In this document: in pieces, positions 52,094 through 59,540 of the stretch
How the letters are laid out: each line of letters begins with the position of its first letter
Numbering within the stretch: the stretch's first letter is position 1
The notes under the pieces: model-generated
What the model was told of the DNA's origin: nothing
Database searches by the model: none
Seen by the model: only the letters and a program-made list of their open reading frames with translations
NCBI GenBank assembly: GCA_017527865.1
Contig: JAFXPN010000011.1
Coordinates: 107,362-171,361, forward strand
Direction: 5' to 3'
Length of the DNA: 64,000 nucleotides
From: Clostridiales bacterium
Lineage (GTDB): Bacteria; Bacillota; Clostridia; Saccharofermentanales; Saccharofermentanaceae
Program-made: the position numbers and the translations under genes

Positions 52094-52122
52094 ACTATAC
52101 ATCTATTCACCTACCGTGTCAA
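52094..52122 (-). promoter_or_regulatory. metY operon promoter
   Basis: Minus strand TTGACA (52122-52117), 17 bp, TATAGT (52099-52094); transcription should begin near 52087, about 33 bases before the uORF. Confidence 0.82.
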
Positions 52123-52135
52123 TAGGTTTTTGAAA

Positions 52136-53248
52136 TTATTTTTTCGTCCCGTAATCAGACCGCAGAATGGAATAGTACTTCCTGCCTTCGTAACTGCCGT
52201 TTATAAAGAAATAGTCCCTTAATGTGCCTTCATATTCGAAGCCGCACTTCTCGATCACCCTGCCGGACTTAACATTGGACGGCCGGACACAGATCTGCAC
52301 TTTGTTAAAGCCGATCTGTTCGAAGCCGTACCGGATGACCGCTCTGCATGCTTCCGTAGCGTAACCTTTGCCCTGATATTCTCTTCCGATGCAGTACTCG
52401 ATCTCGCCCCAGTTGTTATGCTCATCCACAAGGAAATAGGCAATCTGTCCAATGCATTCACCGGATCCCTTCTCGGTCACGGCCCATCTGTAAACATAAT
52501 CCGACCTGTATGCGTTTATGTATTCTTCAAGAAGATCCTGAACCTCTTCTTCCGTCTTATATACAGGTTCCCCGTACATCGTCTGAACCTCTTCGTCGCC
52601 TGCCCAGTTATCCAGGACAGACTTCGCATCCCCGGACCGGAAAGGACGCAGGATAAGTCTTTCAGTCTCGACCTGCCGTGTTCCGCATCCCGTGATCCTG
52701 ACAGAGTTTATTCTGCCTTCATAAGTCCGCATCATATCCACCACCTCGGATACGGAAGGGCAGGATGCATATCTGCCGGGCCACATGCTTTCATTATAGA
52801 AATCATACGTTGTCTTTGCGTCCATGTACGGATTGCTTCTTGTTGAATTGCAATGCCCGGGAACGACCATCTCATACCCTTTTTCGAACCCGCTCTTTAC
52901 GGTCGCATCCACACAGTAATCGGTCTGGAGTCCGACGGCTATAACCTTTTTGACATTCCGGGAACTAAGGTACAGATCGAGCCCCGTGGATTCATGAAAA
53001 GCGCTGTTAACTTTCTTATCGAAGATCTTTTCCCCACTCACCGGAGCAATGCCGTCCCAGATCTCAAAAGCGGCATCGCCCTTAGAGAAACCCGAACCCG
53101 GTCCGTCATCGTGTCTTATATAGATCACTTCGACGCCGCTCCTGCGGGCTTCCCCGACCAGTCTCTTCAGGTTCTCCGTAAACTGAACATAGTCGTACAA
53201 TCTCTCGTCCGTTATTCCCTGTTGAATATCGATAACAAGTAAGACCAT
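52136..53248 (-). CDS. Isochorismatase-like hydrolase fused to GNAT acetyltransferase
   Basis: 370 aa two-domain protein. Residues 1-165: isochorismatase-like cysteine hydrolase with Asp in VIDIQQG, Lys in FDKKVNSAF and Cys in GLQTDYCVDATV, so the triad is complete. Residues about 190-365: GNAT domain starting VETERLILRPFRSGD with acetyl-CoA loop GREYQGKGYATEA and SGRVIEKCGFEYEG. No stop or frameshift separates them. Both halves are common alone; the fusion suggests linked steps on an amide or amine substrate (inference). Last gene of a run beginning with the acyltransferase. Confidence 0.88.
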   Translation of the reverse strand: MVLLVIDIQQGITDERLYDYVQFTENLKRLVGEARRSGVEVIYIRHDDGPGSGFSKGDAAFEIWDGIAPVSGEKIFDKKVNSAFHESTGLDLYLSSRNVKKVIAVGLQTDYCVDATVKSGFEKGYEMVVPGHCNSTRSNPYMDAKTTYDFYNESMWPGRYASCPSVSEVVDMMRTYEGRINSVRITGCGTRQVETERLILRPFRSGDAKSVLDNWAGDEEVQTMYGEPVYKTEEEVQDLLEEYINAYRSDYVYRWAVTEKGSGECIGQIAYFLVDEHNNWGEIEYCIGREYQGKGYATEACRAVIRYGFEQIGFNKVQICVRPSNVKSGRVIEKCGFEYEGTLRDYFFINGSYEGRKYYSILRSDYGTKK

Positions 53249-53260
53249 ATTTTATCCTCC

Positions 53261-54319
53261 TCACCTAAGCAGCGAATTGACCGCCTCTATATACACATCA
53301 CTGTGAGACGTATGAATGACATGATCACTGTCATCCGTTTCGATCATCTGACAATTATCACCTATATATGATACCGCCCTTTGGGCCTGTTCAAGCGAAG
53401 CCGCACATAAGAATGTTCCGTTTTCATTTACATTCTCCCTTGCATGGATGTACACACATGGAACATCAATGGCAGCAAGGATGTCTTCATGCCTCAGCCC
53501 GTGATTCCAGCTTAAGTCATAAAACCTCTCACCATATTCAAAGTCATATTCCTTCGCATACTTAAACACAAACCAGATTGATGATGGAAGAAAACCTATC
53601 CTGACCTCTTCATCCGGATGCTTTAAATGAAAGTTCTGTGCATAATCAGCGATCTTCGGCATCGCATCATGCATATATAACTGTCCCCAGTAGCAGTGCC
53701 TCAGATAATAAGCTTCCCAGCATTCTGACTTGTCGGAAGCATTATAATCATGCAGTGTCTTATATGTATCCAGATAGGCAAAACTGTCTTCCCATCCTTC
53801 TCCTTCCGTAGAGAATACCGGCGGATCCTCCAGGACCGCTCCCACTATATTCTGTCCTCCGTACGCAGCGATGTAAGCAGCCGTTATGGCTCCGTTGGAG
53901 TGTCCCGAGACTACCGTAGGTTCACCTATCACATTATCAATGAACCAGATAAGATCATCTCCGTTAACATCAAGATAATAAAGACTCTCATCGTGAGAAG
54001 ACTCTCCGTGTCCGTATACGTCAACAGCGTAGATATGCCAGTTCCGGCTTAATTCCGGCATTACGAGAGCATAGTCTTCCCACGTGCTCATCTGCCCGTG
54101 TATCAGAAGGAGCGCAGGCTTGTCGTTTTCGACCTCGCCGTAGTTTATGACATTTCCGTTCGGCAGTGCAACCTGCTTTTCGCAGGCGCCGGCTTTCTTA
54201 AGAGCTTTCTCATACTTGTCATACCAGTGAATGTTTCTGTACCAGTAAATGCAGAAAGCCGCGGCGAGCAAAACTATTATGGCCAGAAACACAGATCCCG
54301 CGATCTTCAAAGCCTTCAT
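53261..54319 (-). CDS. Membrane-anchored alpha/beta hydrolase
   Basis: 352 aa. N-terminal membrane span (about 7-28, KIAGSVFLAIIVLLAAAFCI) with the catalytic domain outside. LLLIHGQMSTWEDYALVM carries the oxyanion-hole HG, nucleophile Ser is in VVSGHSNGAITAAY (about 147), and the late ETDDSDHVIHTS gives the His. Substrate unknown. GAAGGTGA is the ribosome binding site. The preceding small ORF ends 12 bp upstream. Confidence 0.87.
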   Translation of the reverse strand: MKALKIAGSVFLAIIVLLAAAFCIYWYRNIHWYDKYEKALKKAGACEKQVALPNGNVINYGEVENDKPALLLIHGQMSTWEDYALVMPELSRNWHIYAVDVYGHGESSHDESLYYLDVNGDDLIWFIDNVIGEPTVVSGHSNGAITAAYIAAYGGQNIVGAVLEDPPVFSTEGEGWEDSFAYLDTYKTLHDYNASDKSECWEAYYLRHCYWGQLYMHDAMPKIADYAQNFHLKHPDEEVRIGFLPSSIWFVFKYAKEYDFEYGERFYDLSWNHGLRHEDILAAIDVPCVYIHARENVNENGTFLCAASLEQAQRAVSYIGDNCQMIETDDSDHVIHTSHSDVYIEAVNSLLR

Positions 54320-54331
54320 CGTACATCACCT

Positions 54332-54442
54332 TCATTTCTCATGCTCATCAGGCTTCAGGAACCCGTCCTTTAACAGAAAAGAATGCGTTCCCGGTATCTG
54401 ACCGAACAGATATACATCCGCTTTGATATCCACATTGCACAT
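54332..54442 (-). pseudogene. 36-codon ORF, possible N-terminal remnant of a sugar kinase-like gene
   Basis: Starts 5 bp after the stop of the XRE-AbrB gene, with GGAGGGAAGG upstream. The product begins MCNVDIKADVYLFGQIPG and continues HSFLLKDGFLKPDEHEK; the GQ...SFLLKDGF part recalls the N-terminus of PfkB-type carbohydrate kinases as I remember them. Nothing of the rest of such a gene follows, so it is either a leftover or a small protein that now uses this start. Low certainty. Confidence 0.3.
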
Positions 54443-54447
54443 AACGG

Positions 54448-54888
54448 TCAGTCCTTCCCTCCGAGCGGAATGTTATTCGCATTTCTTAAAAGATCCAATA
54501 AGCCCTTCTCTTTTATGACCGCCAGCCCCTGTCCTTCATCTCCGAGTACGATGAGCCTGTCTCCGGGATTGATGTCGAAGATCTTTCTGGCTTTTGCAGG
54601 CAGAACGATCTGACCCTTGTCCCCGACTTTAACGATCCCGAAGATATGCTTTCCCTTGGGCGGCACAGCAAGGCCCATATTGTCCTCGGTCGAAGGATCG
54701 TAGTTCAGAAGATCGTCGATCGAAACACCGAACACATCCGCAAGGAGCCTGCATTTCTCAATGTCCGGCAAGGATTCGCCGGTCTCGTATTTGGACAGTG
54801 TCTGCCTTGAGACACCGATCCTGTCGGCTAATTCCTCCTGGGACATGTCATGGATCTTTCTTAATTCGACGAGATTATCCTTGAACAT
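54448..54888 (-). CDS. XRE helix-turn-helix regulator fused to AbrB-type domain
   Basis: 146 aa from ATG 54888 (AGGAGAAG before; the frame opens further upstream inside the acyltransferase gene). Residues 1-60: HTH_3 (MSQEELADRIGVSRQTLSKYETG). Residues 80-140: SpoVT/AbrB-like barrel (VKVGDKGQIVLPAKARKIFDI). Two DNA-binding folds in one short protein. It overlaps the acyltransferase by 14 bp, so the two are translationally coupled. Confidence 0.88.
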   Translation of the reverse strand: MFKDNLVELRKIHDMSQEELADRIGVSRQTLSKYETGESLPDIEKCRLLADVFGVSIDDLLNYDPSTEDNMGLAVPPKGKHIFGIVKVGDKGQIVLPAKARKIFDINPGDRLIVLGDEGQGLAVIKEKGLLDLLRNANNIPLGGKD

Positions 54889-55969
54889 CTTTCTTCTCCT
54901 CCTTTTTCTTTGTGATCCCCAATACCGCCCACCTGTAGACAGGTATCCTCGATATAACAAAATACAGTGCGTATGCCAGGGCAAATCCCGCAGCAGCGCT
55001 CAAAAGATATGCTGCCCATGAAGGTATCAGACCGGGCTTTGCAAGATAGAGAGCCACTGCCGATATGCCCAGATAGTGGAAGACATAAAGGCCCCAGCTG
55101 TGTGAGCTCATCCACTTCGTAAACGGCGTCTCAAAGTCGAAGAACTTCGCGAATCCGCCGATCATGGCAAGTGATCCGAACCATGCATAGAGCAGGAACA
55201 GAGGCGAACGGTAAACCGGGTCATCAGCATAATTCTGACCGAAGTAAGTGGCGCAGAATGCGATGCAAAGTCCCAATGCGGCAGCTGCAAAGATCCAAAA
55301 AAACTTCTTCGTGACTTCAATTACCTCATCGTGTGAGAATACGAAGTATCCGAGTAAGAATCCGAGGAAATAAAGCCCGAATCTGTAGCATACGATGACC
55401 GGTGTGTTGAGGATCTGTCCCGCACCGTATACGAGTGCCGCGAAGAGGATCAAAACCCAGAAAGGCGTCTTCCTGCATGCGTTCCACAAGCGGTCTTTAT
55501 CGATCTTCTTTATGAGCACGATAACAAGAGAGAATATCCAGAGCATCTGCAGATACCACAAGACTCCGATGCCGCTTAAGATGCACGCGATCACTTTTCC
55601 GATAAGAGGCATGTCAGGGCTGTCTGCAACACCCGAGAGCGACATGTTGATCCAGCCCTGAATGAACTGGAACGCGACAAGACCGACCGTAACGGGAACG
55701 AGAAGTTTAACCGTTCTGCTTCTGATGAATTCCCTGCCGGTATGCTTTTCGAGTGCGTAACGCGCGCTTGCGCCGGATACGATAAAGAGGAGCAGCATGA
55801 ACCACGGATATACGATGTACTGGAAAACGTCGTAGTACTGAACATCAAGGCTTGTTATCTTACCTAGCGTTCCCCGGATGCCTTCGGCATTGTACATATA
55901 GATCACATGATAAAGAACTACCAGTACGACCGTCACCCATCTTAAGTTGTCCAAGTATGACTTTCTCAT
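54875..55969 (-). CDS. Acyltransferase-3 family membrane protein
   Basis: 364 aa from ATG 55969 (AAAGGTGG before). About ten membrane spans; RKSYLDNLRWVTVVLVVLYHV carries the N-terminal R-x10-H pair of the family, which O-acylates sugars of wall polymers or surface glycans. Other features: FIVSGASARYALEKH and WGLYVFHYLG near the end. First gene of an operon with the XRE-AbrB regulator. TATAAT on the minus strand (56009-56004 region) is a likely -10. Confidence 0.86.
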   Translation of the reverse strand: MRKSYLDNLRWVTVVLVVLYHVIYMYNAEGIRGTLGKITSLDVQYYDVFQYIVYPWFMLLLFIVSGASARYALEKHTGREFIRSRTVKLLVPVTVGLVAFQFIQGWINMSLSGVADSPDMPLIGKVIACILSGIGVLWYLQMLWIFSLVIVLIKKIDKDRLWNACRKTPFWVLILFAALVYGAGQILNTPVIVCYRFGLYFLGFLLGYFVFSHDEVIEVTKKFFWIFAAAALGLCIAFCATYFGQNYADDPVYRSPLFLLYAWFGSLAMIGGFAKFFDFETPFTKWMSSHSWGLYVFHYLGISAVALYLAKPGLIPSWAAYLLSAAAGFALAYALYFVISRIPVYRWAVLGITKKKEEKKDVQG

Positions 55970-56173
55970 AAAACTACCACCTTTGCCCTTATTTTTAACA
56001 TCATTATAAGGAGCATGCAACCTGAAGACCACCAACTGAAATTAACAGCCGGCGGCACTTTTTGTTAAAAAAGGTAGCAATCCTGACGCAAAGCATCATC
56101 CTGCATATCATCAGGAGCAATTGCTTTCAACGTGGTATTCCTGCATTATATAGTTGATCACAGGAGGTAAAAG

Positions 56174-56896
56174 ATGAGTACTGAGCAGATCAAGACAAAA
56201 ACAATCGAACCTGATTTTCCGTTTTACAATGATAATCCGAGGATTGCGAAATGGGGAATAGCGTTATTTGCGGCAGCGGTTATATACCTGTCGTTATCGA
56301 TCTTTCTGGAGTTTGATTATCCAGGATATCTCGGTGTCATACTGTTCTTCGCTGTCCCGCTCGCGGCTTTCCTGGTCGTGGCACGCGGCAAGATGTCCCT
56401 TATCGTCAAGAAGTTTAAGGCGATGGACTTCGTGCGTATTCTGGTGACGCTGTTTCTTCAATATGTATTCGTATTCGCAATCGGGATCATACGCAATCTT
56501 GTGTTTAATGTTCAGCCGACGGCTAATGCCGTTATGGATGTCGATATGGACGCGACCTTCTGGGTGCTGATACTTGCGCAGCTCTTCGGCGAGGAAATGT
56601 TTAAACTGCTGATATTCCTGGTCTTCCTGATCCTGACATACAAACTGACGAATAAGCGGACTCTTTCCGTTGTTGTATCAACGGCAGTTACTCTTCTTTG
56701 CTTCGCCCTCGTTCACGCAACCGCATATGAGTTTAACTGGTCTCAGATCCTGATCAATCAGGGACTTGCCACGTTCTTCTGTATGTATAACTATCTGAAG
56801 TCAAAGAACATACTGACGTCCTACATTCAGCATGTGCTGCTGGATGCGATCCCTTTCATCCTCGCGATGACCGGTGTTCTTGCATCAGGGCAATAA
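56174..56896 (+). CDS. CPBP-family (Abi) intramembrane protein, degenerate motif
   Basis: 240 aa, about seven spans. The layout GEEMFKLLIF, then CFALVHATAYEFN (F-x3-H) and IQHVLLDAIPF follows the three motifs of CPBP membrane proteases (EExxxR, FxxxH, HxxxN/D). In the first motif the Arg is not in its usual place (EEMFK), so activity is uncertain. GGAGG 6 bases before the ATG. Possibly co-transcribed with the next two genes. Confidence 0.75.
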   Translation: MSTEQIKTKTIEPDFPFYNDNPRIAKWGIALFAAAVIYLSLSIFLEFDYPGYLGVILFFAVPLAAFLVVARGKMSLIVKKFKAMDFVRILVTLFLQYVFVFAIGIIRNLVFNVQPTANAVMDVDMDATFWVLILAQLFGEEMFKLLIFLVFLILTYKLTNKRTLSVVVSTAVTLLCFALVHATAYEFNWSQILINQGLATFFCMYNYLKSKNILTSYIQHVLLDAIPFILAMTGVLASGQ

Positions 56897-56920
56897 TTAC
56901 TTCCGGTGAAGAAGGATCTC

Positions 56921-57388
56921 ATGGTCATAAGCAGATTTAAGGAAGAACAGGCAAAAGAAGTATCGGATCTCATCAGAACGACGATCCGTATCTCCAATAC
57001 GAAGGACTATCCTTTGGAACTCATGGAACAGCTGATCGAGTCGGAAACGCCGGAACACGTGATCGAGCGGGCAAGCTGGACGCATTTCTATGTGGCGCAG
57101 GATGAAGGCAGGATCGTCGGCTGCGGCGCCATCGGTCCGTATTGGGGAAAAGAAGACGAGAGCAGTCTCTTTACGATCTTCGTGCTTCCGGAGTATCAGG
57201 GCAAAGGCATCGGAAGGTCGATCATTGAAACACTTGAAAACGACATGTTCTTTCTCCGCGCCAAAAGGATCGAGATCCCGGCTTCGATCACAGGTGTACC
57301 CTTCTATCTCAAGATGGGATACCATTACAAGAACGGGATCACAACGCCGGATGAGGAACACCTGATCCGAATGGAAAAGAACCGCTGA
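56921..57388 (+). CDS. GNAT acetyltransferase
   Basis: 155 aa. IVGCGAIGPYWG, then the acetyl-CoA motif FVLPEYQGKGIGRSIIETLE and VPFYLKMGYHYKNG near the end. The start at ATG 56921 is favoured by GAAGGA; GTG 56906 is possible but lacks a ribosome binding site. Substrate unknown. Lies 24 bp after the CPBP gene. Confidence 0.85.
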   Translation: MVISRFKEEQAKEVSDLIRTTIRISNTKDYPLELMEQLIESETPEHVIERASWTHFYVAQDEGRIVGCGAIGPYWGKEDESSLFTIFVLPEYQGKGIGRSIIETLENDMFFLRAKRIEIPASITGVPFYLKMGYHYKNGITTPDEEHLIRMEKNR

Positions 57389-57403
57389 AAGGAGCGGAGG
57401 GTA

Positions 57404-57640
57404 ATGGACAAAGGTTTTGCAGTATTTGAAGGACTGGTCATCATCATTGTGGCCATGTATGCATTTGTCATCGTAGCCCCTCCGGTCATCCTGGACATCA
57501 TATGGATCAAAAGAGTAAAGAGCGGAAAGAGCAAAAAATTCGGTCCTCTCGGCATCGTTTCCATTATCGTTACCGTCGCGGGGCTCATAAATCTGCCGGA
57601 ACTGTTAACCATGATAGTGGAATTGTTCGGCTGGATATAA
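57404..57640 (+). CDS. Small two-span membrane protein
   Basis: 78 aa, unrecognised. Spans at about 8-32 and 47-72 are joined by a basic loop (WIKRVKSGKSKKFG). It starts 15 bp after the GNAT gene with GGAGCGGAGGG before the ATG, so it ends that operon. Confidence 0.7.
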   Translation: MDKGFAVFEGLVIIIVAMYAFVIVAPPVILDIIWIKRVKSGKSKKFGPLGIVSIIVTVAGLINLPELLTMIVELFGWI

Positions 57641-57759
57641 TGCCGGATCCTAACGCGTGAGCAGACAACAAACCTCGACATGCCTGGAGACGTTGCTATG
57701 AATGTCAATTCATCCATTGGTGTTCCGCTTTCTTGAAGCGTTAAGAACGTTAACAGCTC

Positions 57760-57788
57760 TTGACAACTTATATCGCATGCGACATAAT
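57760..57788 (+). promoter_or_regulatory. ohrR operon promoter
   Basis: TTGACA (57760-57765), exactly 17 bp, CATAAT (57783-57788). Strong, and its spacer is almost filled by a palindromic operator. Confidence 0.85.
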
Positions 57789-57811
57789 AAAAAAACAAGT
57801 CGCGTGCGATA
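57771..57811 (+). promoter_or_regulatory. Two palindromic operators on the ohrR promoter
   Basis: Operator 1, TATCGCATGCGAC (57771-57783), is centred on the perfect palindrome TCGCATGCGA and sits between -35 and -10. Operator 2, GTCGCGTGCGATA (57799-57811), is nearly palindromic, follows the -10 and is also an inverted copy of operator 1 with one mismatch. Binding of a MarR-type dimer to either would block transcription. Confidence 0.75.
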
Positions 57812-57831
57812 TGTTTTTGGAGGATCGTAAG

Positions 57832-58362
57832 ATGGATGATAAATACGCTGCATTGAGACTAAAGAACCAGCTGTGTTTCCCGCTGTATGCCGTCTCAAAC
57901 ATGATAACCAGAAAGTATAAGCCCCTGCTGGACAAACTTGACCTGACCTATACCCAGTACATCGTCATGATGGTCCTGTGGGAGGAAAAGCAGGTAAATG
58001 AAAAGTTCCTGTGCGAGGCCCTTTTCCTGAAATCCAATACGGTAACTCCGCTTCTGCAGAAGCTGGAGGCAAAGGGCTATATCGCAAAGGCAAAAGACAC
58101 AAGAGATGAACGCAATCTCGTGATTACGCTGACCGAGGCGGGGGAAAAACTGCAGGAAGACGCCCTGTGCGTCCCTGAGACCATAGCGCAGGAGTATCAC
58201 CTGACGCCGGAGGAAGTTATGGGCCTGTATCAGGTACTATACAAGATGCTCGACCAGGAAAGAGCAAAGAATACTGAAAAGCCTGATTTCCTCCCTGATT
58301 CCGCTGTTCCTCAAGAAGTAACGACGGGGCAGAGCCGGCAATCACATAAGAATATAATATAA
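57832..58362 (+). CDS. OhrR-type MarR regulator (peroxide sensor)
   Basis: 176 aa from ATG 57832 (GGAGGA before). LRLKNQLCFPLYAVSNMITR matches the N-terminal helix of OhrR with the reactive Cys (about residue 14); the winged helix is FLKSNTVTPLLQKLEAKGYI with DTRDERNLVITLT. Only one sensing Cys plus a later one near 120 is seen. It likely represses its own operon and is released by organic hydroperoxide oxidation of Cys, allowing the peroxidase and flavodoxin to be made. The C-terminal tail is polar and longer than in Bacillus OhrR. Confidence 0.9.
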   Translation: MDDKYAALRLKNQLCFPLYAVSNMITRKYKPLLDKLDLTYTQYIVMMVLWEEKQVNEKFLCEALFLKSNTVTPLLQKLEAKGYIAKAKDTRDERNLVITLTEAGEKLQEDALCVPETIAQEYHLTPEEVMGLYQVLYKMLDQERAKNTEKPDFLPDSAVPQEVTTGQSRQSHKNII

Positions 58363-58376
58363 AGGAGAAATGCGAC

Positions 58377-58922
58377 ATGAAGACAGTCTATGATTTCACA
58401 GTAAAGGACATGCAGGGAAACAGTGTCAACCTGTCAGATTACCGGGGCAAAGTGCTCCTGATCGTCAACACGGCAACGGGCTGCGGTTTTACCCCGCATT
58501 ACGAGCCGCTGGAGGCTATTTACAAAGAATTCAGGGAGAAGGGCTTTGAAATCCTGGACTTCCCCTGCAACCAATTCGCGAACCAGGCTCCCGGTACTGA
58601 AGATGAGATCCATGATTTCTGCACCCTGAAGTTTGGGACAGAATTCCCGCAGTTTGCCAAGATAGATGTAAACGGAGAGAATGCTGACCCCCTATTTGCA
58701 TATCTTGCTTCGGAAAAGCCCTTTGTCGGGTTTGGAAAGGGTTTGAAAAACGCGGCGCTGAAGAAGTTCGCTGATATGAACAACAAGAAATACGGCGACA
58801 AGACCTATATCGGATGGAACTTTACTAAGTTCCTGGTGGATCGTGAAGGCAAGATCATCGCACGTTTTGAGCCTACAGTTGACATGAAGGAAGTTAAAGG
58901 GGCAGTTGAGGCCGCTCTGTAA
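58377..58922 (+). CDS. Glutathione peroxidase-family thiol peroxidase
   Basis: 181 aa. Reactive Cys in NTATGCGFTPHYEPL (about 37), DFPCNQFANQAPG (Gln and second Cys) and the Trp of GWNFTKFLVDREG complete the active site. Cys rather than Sec, so probably thioredoxin- or other thiol-dependent. It follows ohrR by 14 bp with AAAGGAG before the ATG. Role: reduction of H2O2 or lipid/organic peroxides. Confidence 0.94.
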   Translation: MKTVYDFTVKDMQGNSVNLSDYRGKVLLIVNTATGCGFTPHYEPLEAIYKEFREKGFEILDFPCNQFANQAPGTEDEIHDFCTLKFGTEFPQFAKIDVNGENADPLFAYLASEKPFVGFGKGLKNAALKKFADMNNKKYGDKTYIGWNFTKFLVDREGKIIARFEPTVDMKEVKGAVEAAL

Positions 58923-58940
58923 GATTTGGAGGAAGACAAG

Positions 58941-59351
58941 ATGAAAATAGCTGTAAGATACTATACGAAGACCGGCAACACCAAAAGGCTTGCAGAGGCT
59001 GTTGCCGAAGCGGTCGGCGCAGAGGCTCTTCCCCTGAGCACTCCCATCGGAGATCCGGTGGATATACTCTTTCTGGGCAACTCCTATTATGCTTTCAGCA
59101 TCGATCCGGAAGTGAGGGAGTTCATCCGGAATCTGGACAAGAGCAAAGTCGGCAGGATCGTGAATTTCGGTTCAGCAGCCATGCTCAATTCCACATATAA
59201 GAAGGTCAAGGCCGAGGCGGATAAGGTCGGCATTCCCATGGACGAGCGTGAATTCCACTGCAAGGGAGAATTCAAGGGCGTTCACAAGGGTAGGCCTAAC
59301 GCAGAAGACCTGAAGGCCGCAGCAGGTTTTGCAAAAGCTATTATCAGCTAA
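58941..59351 (+). CDS. Flavodoxin-family protein
   Basis: 136 aa from ATG 58941 (GGAGGA 7 bases before). FMN-phosphate loop YYTKTGNTKRLAEAVAEA at residues 5-22 and FLGNSYYAFSIDPEVREFI further on. Short electron carrier, likely delivering electrons to the peroxidase system or another oxygen-defence reaction, since it is the third gene of the ohrR operon. Confidence 0.88.
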   Translation: MKIAVRYYTKTGNTKRLAEAVAEAVGAEALPLSTPIGDPVDILFLGNSYYAFSIDPEVREFIRNLDKSKVGRIVNFGSAAMLNSTYKKVKAEADKVGIPMDEREFHCKGEFKGVHKGRPNAEDLKAAAGFAKAIIS

Positions 59352-59369
59352 GCTTAAGGAGGAGAACCA

Positions 59370-59516
59370 ATGAGAGCACTTCCTTCGGCAATATACCTTT
59401 TACCTCTGCCTCACCTCCTTCTACTGTTCAAAGGAGATCTCCACGCCAATTTTCTGACTTTCAGGAAAAAAGCCTGCGGACATCGGGATTTCTCCCAACG
59501 CCCACAGGCTCGATAA
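59370..59516 (+). pseudogene. 48-codon ORF behind a strong ribosome binding site, probable truncated gene
   Basis: AAGGAGGAG lies 6 bases before ATG 59370, 18 bp after the flavodoxin stop, as if a fourth operon gene began here. The product (MRALPSAIYLLPLPHLLLLF...) is not recognised, and its second half runs through the terminator hairpin of the opposite-strand DUF5131 gene. This looks like the start of a lost gene at the edge of the accessory region. Confidence 0.3.
59466..59510 (-). terminator. Intrinsic terminator of DUF5131 gene
   Basis: Minus strand: AGCCTG, a long imperfect inner stem closed by GGGA-GAAA-TCCC, CAGGCT, then TTTTTT. About 30 bases after the DUF5131 stop. Confidence 0.88.
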
Positions 59517-59540
59517 AGATTCATGATTCAGTTTATAATC

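Noticed and set aside
51824..52122. SAM-I riboswitch before metY
   Set aside because: The conserved S-box core and four-way junction sequences are not seen; the uORF plus terminator explains the region better. A covariance-model search would settle it.
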